Positions 57,701-64,000 of a DNA stretch of 64,000 bases are shown piece after piece (position 1 is the stretch's first letter; every line of letters begins with the position of its first letter). Source of the DNA: Flaveria trinervia (taxonomy: Eukaryota > Streptophyta > Magnoliopsida > Asterales > Asteraceae); the NCBI GenBank assembly GCA_025506515.1, contig CM046442.1, positions 17,086,443-17,150,442 of the forward strand, written 5' to 3'. A program made the translations under genes and the position numbers. Below the pieces are notes generated by a model. That model had not been told where the DNA came from. It saw only the letters and a program-made list of their open reading frames with translations, and did not search any database.

Positions 57701-58602
57701 TATCAGGCTGCTGCACTTCTTCCTTTACCCTTTGACGATATTGAATTTGAGTACCTCAAACAACTTGAACTTGAGATAGCCAAAGAGAGAAAGATCACCA
57801 AAAGGAAGTTAAAGGAAGAAGCAGCAATGTCAAGAGCCATCATCTAAAAAAATATGAAGAAGTCTGCTGATAAGCAGCGGATGATGTGCTTCTTGAAGCT
57901 GTATGGATTCTCCAGAAGGAGACTGGTCCTATGTTTCGGTCCACCATGGATGAGCATATCAGAGTGATCAAGAAGAAGATTCAAAGAGGTGAACTTGCTG
58001 ACTTATACTCCCTACCAAGTCAGGTCCCTCGGGAAGTAGAGAATAAGGTTGAACCATTTAAGACAACACAACCTGGATCTCCTACTGAACCTCAGCAAGC
58101 TTCCACTTCTAATCCACAGCAGCGTTCTGTCCCTTTTCAATCTGACCCTGTGAGAGAGGAAAACCCAACTGAGAAAGACAAAAAAGATCAATCAAGTGTT
58201 GCAGGCTAGTCTTCTCAATTAAAAGTCTCAAAGAGGAGAAAAAGGATGGCTTCCAAACCAAAGCCAATGAAGAAGAAGAAATAAGCATCCATCTACAAAC
58301 CTCAGGATGAGTCAGATTATCTAGAGAATGTGCAAATAGAGGATGCTACACCAACTCCAATTCAAATAGCTCCTCTAGCATCAGGAAGACCCATCTTGTC
58401 TTGGACATACACTACAAATCCGGAAAGATGGCATGTCATCAGAGATTAGGGTATTGAAAATACTTACACATGACAAGATATGTTTACTCTGCCTCTACAT
58501 GATCTCTTTGACATGAGAAGACATTTTGAGAGTCTAATTGATCCTGATCATCTCATGAAGAAAGGGATGGTCATTATCCTGATGAGGACTGTCTATATCT
58601 AA
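54790..58602 (+). pseudogene. Downstream (SIRE-type) ORF, element D
   Basis: The ATG at 54790 (MANLNRRNNPDFSMQL) opens a frame with TAG at 55150. Blocks parallel the G ORF: DHLLEFWKTC, VFIIPAIINTHLQLDDEE, WKFMLHVVIHSLSNKHGGWDQI. Then follow Pro/Gln-rich sequence (about 55600-55690), a Leu/Ile heptad stretch (MSQTCMYLVFKISRLETQV, about 56328), and a second conserved half from 56934 with a Lys/Glu-rich part, two similar modules around RINYLQTRNYDIDNIISLPL (about 57400) and MINYLSATGLYQAAALLPLP (about 57670), and EAVWILQKETGPMF. Stop TAA 58600-58602. Several stops and frameshifts. The paired modules are not seen in the B/C/F/G version. Role unknown. Confidence 0.7.
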
Positions 58603-58632
58603 AGTTTTCAAGTGTTTTGGTAGCATTAGCCT

Positions 58633-58640
58633 AGGGGGAG
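58633..58640 (+). other. Polypurine tract, element D
   Basis: AGGGGGAG two bases before TGTAAGTATT, the D 3' LTR start. Confidence 0.82.
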
Positions 58641-58642
58641 TT

Positions 58643-59431
58643 TGTAAGTATTAAATGTAAAAGATGATGCAACCCAAACACCCAAAGTCTCTTCTGCATG
58701 CATGCACAAGTGTACTAAAGTAGAATGCTTCGGAGGTTTCACACCAGCTCAGAAATATTCTAAGTGTGAAATCTTCTAAAGCCAAGACCAATATCTTCCG
58801 AAGCCAAAGATGAAGTATTCTGAAGCTTCAAAGACAAAGTCTTCCGAAGCTAACACTTGAAAACAGATTTCTTCTGAAGACTTTTGAACACATGCTTTAT
58901 CTTATGTACTTTTCCATAAAGCTAGACCCTTTTCCGCTGCAACTCTGTAAAGTCACCAACTTCATCAGTTGGTGAAAAGGTCCATACTTTTGGTAACTGT
59001 ACATTGAGGTCTTGAGTCTGTAACTTTCTACTTTATGTACTTTATCCTTTTTGTATATATTAAGATGTGAGCTATGGCATGTCATAGTCACTGGTCAAAA
59101 GGCAATCTTCCTTTTGAATCTACATTTGGTTTTGTTTCTTGTCTAGTCAATTATATCCAGCTGGCCTTCAAAGTATGGCCGACTAAAGGATGTAGTATAT
59201 GTATCTCAAGTACTTGTAACTTTCAAGTATGCTTTGTAACATTTGTAATAGAAATTGAGAAGGCAATATACTACAATCTTAAAAACCAACTCCTTGTGTG
59301 TTTTTGCTAGCTTGTTCTGTCTCATAATTACTTGTGTTCTTAATATCATTACAAAGGTTAACCATTTCCCTATTTGATATGTTAAGTATTCTTAGCAAGT
59401 CTCTTCATTGTGTTGTTGTGTTGTAAGTGCA
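58643..59431 (+). repeat. 3' LTR of element D
   Basis: TGTAAGTATTAAATG to GTAAGTGCA, 789 bp, uninterrupted. CTTCCGAAGC words at 58780-58880. It provides the reference for where C cut the other copy. Confidence 0.85.
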
Positions 59432-59613
59432 TACTCTTCACCGATCCTGTAGTTGATGAACCAATAGTAGTTGAGAGCCTAATGAAGGAGGAAAAATCAG
59501 TTGAAGCAATGGTTAAAAAGGCACAGAATGATGATCTAATGGTGAAAGCCATGTTCCTGATTAATCATGGATATGACCCAAATGATGTATTTAGTATGAC
59601 TACGAGGGAATGA
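59432..59613 (+). pseudogene. Downstream ORF of element A, part 2 (end)
   Basis: Open frame of about 60 codons reading VVDEPIVVESLMKEEKSVEA and ending SMTTRE then TGA 59611-59613. The left fragment stops in GGYVVD at 16847 and this one contains VVDEP, so the pieces can be one acidic C-terminal region split by D. Bases 59432-59451 are unexplained. Confidence 0.45.
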
Positions 59614-59701
59614 TGGAAGAAGAAGAGAAATTGTAAGGCCCGTTCCCTTATAAGGGAATGATGGAACAAGAAGAGAAATTGTAAGGCCACGTTCCCGGGA
59701 C
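59606..59701 (+). repeat. 48-bp tandem duplication at the left border of element Z
   Basis: GGGAATGATGGAAGAAGAAG with what follows (59606-59653) is repeated at 59654-59701 with few changes. Each copy contains GAGAAATTGTAAGGCC, so the terminal TGTAAGG of the Z LTR appears twice (59632 and 59680). Confidence 0.8.
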
Positions 59702-60204
59702 ACTTACAGCTGGCCAATCATCGCTCATAAAACATATAATTACATTAACTTGAATTAAACATTACAGCTAAAGCATTATAAACAATTTTTTGCTTAAAAA
59801 TGCTTTTGCAAAATAATACAACTTTCGTTACACAATTTCATTTGTTCGTATTACAATGCAAAAAGATTAAACAAAAGAATGCCATCCAAAAGAACCAAGT
59901 AGCCGCCCTGTGCCATCCTCAGCAACTTTGCCTGCCAACTGGAAAATGCATAAAAAGTCAGTGTTGCTGAGTGAGTTTTAGTTTTAAAATAAAACATACT
60001 TTACCTTTCATTTAAAGCCATCAATCACTTTCTTTCAAATCACACTATACTGTTGTATATGATCACACATCGTATGTACACAAAGATAATAACATTATTA
60101 TCTTCTCTACTGTTCATCACATTATTTCAATAACTCTTTCTTTCTTTATAAGATACTTTATCACTATCTATATCAGTGTCATCAGCTATGCCCCAAACAA
60201 ATGG

Positions 60205-60755
60205 GGTACTGGGCCGAAGATCATAATTGACTTCCACATCGCACATAGCCTGGCACCAGCACGGGGTAAGCGATAAGATCCCAAATATATACTACACCTC
60301 CAATATTATGCCTAACTTGGGTACTGGGCCGAAGATCATAAATGACTTCCACACTGCACATAGCCTGGCACCAGCAACGAGGTGAGTAATCACTATAAAC
60401 CCAATAGTATACTACACCTCCAACATTATGCATGACTCGGGTACTAGGCCGAAGATCATAAATTACTTCCACACAGCACATAGCCTAGCACCAGCACCGG
60501 GGTGAGCGACAAGATCCCAATGTATACTACACCTACAAAATTATGCATAACTCGGGTACTGGGCCGAAGATCATAAATGACTTCCACACCGCACAAAGCC
60601 TGGCACCAGCACCGAGGTGAGTAATCACTATAAACCCAACAATATACTACACCTCCAACGTTATGCATGACTCGGGTACTAGATCGAAGATCATAAATGA
60701 CTTCCACACTGCACATAGCATAGCACCAGCACCGAAGTGAGTAATCACTATAAAC
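60205..60755 (-). repeat. Alternating 115/120-bp tandem repeat inside the Z LTR
   Basis: Units begin at GGTACTGGGCCGAAG 60205, 60320, 60440, 60555 and 60675 (last with changes). Units 1 and 3 end with GCGAyAAGATCCCAA, units 2, 4 and 5 with GTGAGTAATCACTATAAAcC, giving an A-B-A-B-B order. Minus-strand open frames here follow the repeat and are not genes. Confidence 0.88.
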
Positions 60756-61262
60756 CATATACCAAATTGTTGGTCAGTCACAAAGACTAGAACCCCTGTG
60801 TGTATCCTTAAGGGTTTGCTAAACTATACTAGTTGAGCTTACGGCATTTTAGAGCCGTACACCTCCGTACATTTTGCTTGCAAGGCTTTCTATACTTTCC
60901 CTTTCATTAAAGCATGCACTTTATCATTATGTTCCTCTTTTCATTATCTTCCACTTTACGTTACATAATACTTTATCATTTTTTTCACAACTATAACGCG
61001 TAAAGCCACGGAAAATAAACATACATAATAGGAACATTAACATAATCATGCAAATCATCACACATATTAGCATGCATACATAACATACATCACACATACC
61101 ATCATGCATAACATCATACATAACATCATCATCATCATACATGCCTATCATAACATCTATGACCTCAAAAAGTCAACTTACATTGCCCTCAGGAACCTCC
61201 CTAGTCAAACCTACATCTGCACTTTTTCCCAAAAAATCAGAAAATATTCTAAGTCTTCAACC

Positions 61263-61630
61263 GCATTTCTTTTTGTTCATCCGCATTTCCTTTTGTTCAT
61301 CCGCATTTGTCCATCTACAATAACTTTTGTTCATCCGCATTTTTTCATCCGCATTAACTTTTTTTCATCCGCATTTCTTCATTCGCGTTAACTTTTGTTA
61401 ATCCGTATTAACTTTTGTTCATCCGCATATCCTTTTACTCATCCGCATTTCCTTTACTCATCCGCATTTCCTTTTACTCATCTGCATTGACTTTTACTCA
61501 TCCACATTTACTCTTTACTCATACACATTGACTTTTACTCATCCGCATTGACGTTTACTCATCCGCATTTCCTCTTTACTCATCCGCATTTGTCAATGCT
61601 CATCCGCATTTGTCAATGCTCATCCGTATT
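61263..61630 (-). repeat. CATCCGCATT minisatellite inside the Z LTR
   Basis: About seventeen imperfect units of roughly 20 bp with core CTCATCCGCATT followed by TCCTTTTA, GACTTTTA, AACTTTTGT or TGTCAATG. Confidence 0.85.
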
Positions 61631-62234
61631 TGGAAATTTTAAGTAGTTATTTAGGGTTGGGCGTATGAGCTACTATTTGGGCGCATGAAGTTTCGGGCGT
61701 ATGGGAACACCTGGGCAAATTCTAAAACTTAGGCGCATAAGCCCTGTTTGGGCGCACGAGCTGCCTAGGGCACACTTAACATCATAATTCGGTCCCCAAA
61801 CAGCATCTATCATGTTCTAAGCATAAATATTACATTCTAAGCCATAGAAACACAACCATAACAGCATTAAACATTAACATAGCCCAAAATCAAACCCCAC
61901 CCGCAACATACACACATACACATATACGGGTATGAAACCCAACTTTTATAAAAAGTTCATCTTAAACACATAAATTCTTACCTTGAATTTGATCTTTCCA
62001 GCTCCTGTTCTTCAAAATCCGAGAATTTATGCTCCTCTTCGCTTTCTCTCTCTAGAAATCCGATTGTTATGTGTGTAGAAAGAGTGATAGGTGGCCATTA
62101 CCTTTTACACCCACTTTTTCAAACATTTTGTCCTTTTGGACACTTTTTACCCTTCAACTTGGGTAAAATATTTTCTTTCTTTTTCTTCACGTAATTCTCT
62201 CTTACTAACTTTAAAGGAATAACCGGGTGTTACA

Positions 62235-62247
62235 AGTCCACCTCCTT
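62235..62247 (-). other. Polypurine tract, element Z
   Basis: On the minus strand AAGGAGGTGGACT ends exactly where TGTAACACCC begins. Confidence 0.75.
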
Positions 62248-62250
62248 ATA

Positions 62251-63158
62251 TAGGTTTCGTCCCCAAAACATGTTATTCCTCAAACAATCATGGGTAATTT
62301 TGTCTCATCTCTTCTTTAATCTTCCACGTAGACTCAGATCCCTTCCTGTGCTTTCACTGTACATGCACAACAGGAACCACTTTATTCCTCAACCTCCTCT
62401 CTTTACAATCAATGATCGCCACTGGTTGCTCCAAATAATTGAGCCATTCATCTACCTCAATATCTTCTAGTGAGACAATCATATCCTCGTCTATTAAACA
62501 CTTTCCGATACGGTGCCTTAGCAACAGGTTGGGCACCTAGCGTCAAGTCAATTTGGAACTCGATCTCGCGGTCAGGTGGCACTCCTGGTAAGTCTTCGGG
62601 GAACACATCTGGAAAGTCAAACACCACCGGTACATCGGTCAGTTGTGGTGTTGGCTTATCCACATCTTTCACATAGGCCAAGTAGGCATTACATCCACGC
62701 CTCATGCACTTTCCCACCATCGCCATTGAAATCACCTTTGGAATTGTCGTGACTCGATCACCATAAACCATCACCTTACTCCTGTCAGGCGCTATCAGCC
62801 GAATCATCTTCTTGCGGCATACCATGTTCGCCTCGTAGTCCGCTACCCAATCCATTCATAGGACTACATCAAAACCGCCTAAAGTCATCATGAACGGTCT
62901 AACAGGAAACTTATGACCTTCTAATTCAATGTCACAGCCTTCTATCATCTGAGAAATCCTGGTAGACTTACCTATGACAGTTTCTACATCAAAGGGCGTA
63001 TCTATACTCTTACTACTAATAAGCAATTTAGCACAGAAAGCAGCAGAGAAATAAAACTCTTACTAGCACCAAAATCGAATAACACAGAAGCAAGAGTTTG
63101 GTTACTAGATAAATACCTGACATGACATCGGGGTCCGTCCTAGCCTCCTCCTGCATCA
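62251..63158 (-). pseudogene. pol: Gypsy pol, element Z: protease and RT start fused to integrase C-terminus
   Basis: From the right: protease with LFDFGAS (catalytic D kept, the following S of DSG changed to F, about 63070) and LGGFDVVL, a stop, then MDWVADYEANMVCRKK (62855 leftwards). Then comes the link to RT with FPDVFPEDLPGVPPDREIEF and PVAKAPYR. At about 62505 the sequence changes to the integrase C-terminal part in another frame (GKCLIDEDMIVSLEDIEVDE, then EQPVAIIDCKERRLRNK, WKHRKGSEST). RT, RNase H and the integrase core are gone. Not functional. Confidence 0.85.
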
Positions 63159-63718
63159 TCATGAAGGCTCTGTGCTTGCCTTTTGTCCTTTCGTCCCAAC
63201 CATATTCTTCTTCGCTCCCGAACCTTCAGCCCTCGGCTTCTTGCAATCCCTGCTCATGTGGCTTTCCTCACCACAAGAATAACACCTCCTCACACCACAG
63301 TTCTTCGCCACATGTCTGGTTCTTTCACAATGGAAACAGACATTGGTTCCCAATCTACATTCCCCGGGGTGTTCTTGTCCACACTTGACACACCTACTCA
63401 ACCCTACACCGGATGTGACCACACGCCGGTCATCCACCCGTGCACCCTTTTTACTTGGAGCGGCTCCGCCACGTCCAAATCGCTTCCTGTTCCAATTTTG
63501 ATCACCCCCTCCTTTCTTGCTAGCTTCTGTCACCACCACAGTTCTTTCATCGTATAATCTCCCCGCCAAGTCAACCGCCGTTCTAAACGTGCTCGGCCGG
63601 GCAACGATCATGTGCCTACGCATATCCGCTGGCAAGCCCTGAATATACCTCTTTATCTTTCTCGACAGAGGTGTCACCTGGTCCGGCACCAGCCATGCCA
63701 TTTCGTTGAATTTGGTGG
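63159..63718 (-). pseudogene. gag: Gypsy gag C-terminal part, element Z
   Basis: Open for 180 codons on the minus strand (63701-63159) and upstream into KFNE up to the Y junction. It has the end of the capsid-type domain (MAWLVPDQVTPLSRKIKRYI, GLPADMRRHMIV), a basic Gly/Arg region, and cysteine motifs CVKCGQEHPGEC, CFHCERTRHVAKNC and CYSCGEESHMSRDC, the last two classical CCHC knuckles. Ends TEPS and a stop. The N-terminal part is lost to the LTR beginning at 63719. Confidence 0.88.
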
Positions 63719-64000
63719 TGTTGATACATATGTACCTAGATTCGGATCTTAATGTAATATGTCTTTCTTGAATGTCTTACACTTATGTAATGCTTGGGTA
63801 CTTAATGAAATGAGAATGTTTGGTTGTAATTTATAATGTTTAATATTTCATTAATGAGTTGTGTAACGCATATTGACTAGATTATATAGGTCTGTGGTTG
63901 TTTGAATTGATATACATAATGTTATAATAATGAATACATTCAAACTTGGTTAACTGAAGTTCTCATGCGTCCGACTAGACCATGCGCCCCAACAGTGGTC
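63719..64000 (+). repeat. LTR Y, 5' part, inserted in Z gag (runs off the window)
   Basis: TGTTGATACATATGTACCTAG begins abruptly where gypsy gag stops. It aligns loosely with the start of LTR X (704 onward; shared TATATAGGT and GGTTGTT context). The end contains CATGCGTCC and CATGCGCCCC words. Confidence 0.65.

Larger units (their letters stand above)
16848..59431 (+). mobile_element. Element D: LTR element without gag-pol, interrupted by C
   Basis: Paired LTRs TGTAAG...GTGCA lie at 16848-17390 plus 53834-54074 (784 bp after removing C) and 58643-59431 (789 bp). The inside (54075-58642) holds a spacer, a downstream ORF and a polypurine tract, but no PBS, gag or pol. Own length is about 6.1 kb. 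Flanks are GTTGA (16843-16847) and TACTC after 59431, so no target duplication at the LTR edge; a GTTGA occurs 21 bases later (59452-59456). The right border and the history of the left end are therefore uncertain. Confidence 0.75.
59680..62234 (-). repeat. 3' LTR of element Z (2.55 kb)
   Basis: On the plus strand it runs TGTAAGG...GTGTTACA; on its own strand it starts TGTAACACCC, a start common in plant gypsy LTRs. It contains a five-unit repeat (60205-60755), a CATCCGCATT minisatellite (61263-61630) and GGGCGCATGAAG-like words (61660-61765). Bases 59702-60180, 60760-61260 and 61770-62234 hold no further structure I can name. No partner LTR is in the window, so length rests on terminal motifs and the adjoining polypurine tract. 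Confidence 0.75.
59680..63718 (-). mobile_element. Element Z: Ty3/gypsy, minus strand, large internal deletion
   Basis: Reading leftwards from 63718: gag, protease, start of RT, then directly the integrase C-terminus, polypurine tract and a 2,555-bp 3' LTR. The 5' LTR, PBS and gag start are missing because LTR Y begins at 63719. Gag and protease type (KFNEMAWLVP, CHHC knuckles, LGGFDVVL) fit a Ty3/gypsy element of the chromovirus or related group; lineage not resolved. Confidence 0.85.

Noticed and set aside
60221..60758. Minus-strand open frames in the Z LTR tandem repeat
   Set aside because: They follow the 115/120-bp repeat and have no similarity to a known protein.
1..64000. Search for host protein-coding genes
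   Set aside because: Every substantial open frame belongs to, or lies beside, retroelement structures; none looked like a cellular gene.

Overview
The window is plant nuclear DNA made almost entirely of LTR retrotransposons. Evidence: Ty1/copia gag-pol ORFs with tRNA-iMet-type primer sites (TGGTATCAGAGC), a Ty3/gypsy element with TGTAACACCC-type LTR ends, AT-rich composition, and large Copia elements carrying an extra ORF downstream of pol (the layout of the SIRE1/Maximus lineage). I saw no host gene, tRNA or rRNA. It is an angiosperm, most likely a eudicot; the family cannot be fixed from sequence alone. All coding regions carry stops, frameshifts or deletions, so they are listed as pseudogenes.

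Layout. 1-1345: 3' end of element X (ORF fragment, polypurine tract, LTR). 1357-16847: an old Copia host, element A (gag, pol, spacer, probable downstream ORF), split by B (4044-10036). From 16848 there is a nest. D (16848-about 59431) sits in the downstream ORF of A. C (17391-53828, duplication AATGT) sits in the 5' LTR of D. F (22168-46411, duplication CATAC) sits in the integrase of C. G (23660-36162, duplication CATTC) sits in the gag of F. B, C, F and G are one family (LTR TGTTGGACC...TAACA or TATCA), each about 12 kb when nested DNA is removed, except B, which is 6 kb because it lacks pol. After the nest the A ORF resumes to 59613. Then comes gypsy element Z on the minus strand (59680-63718, 2.55-kb LTR with two tandem arrays, most of pol deleted). 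Its gag is cut at 63719 by an LTR (Y) related to that of X.

A complete family member reads: LTR, PBS, Gag with two CCHC zinc knuckles flanking a predicted coiled coil, gag stop, aspartic protease, integrase, reverse transcriptase, RNase H, a non-coding spacer full of short inverted words, a downstream ORF of about 1,100 codons, polypurine tract, LTR. The LTRs carry a palindrome, a TGACGTC-type site and a TATA box.

Three points stand out. The nest is five levels deep with target duplications readable by eye at three of them. Each retroelement family fills its spacer and LTR with its own short word in both orientations, and one 16-base word is shared by Copia A and gypsy Z. All four copies that retain the gag/pol boundary have a splice-acceptor-like sequence just after the gag stop, while the reading-frame relation across it varies.
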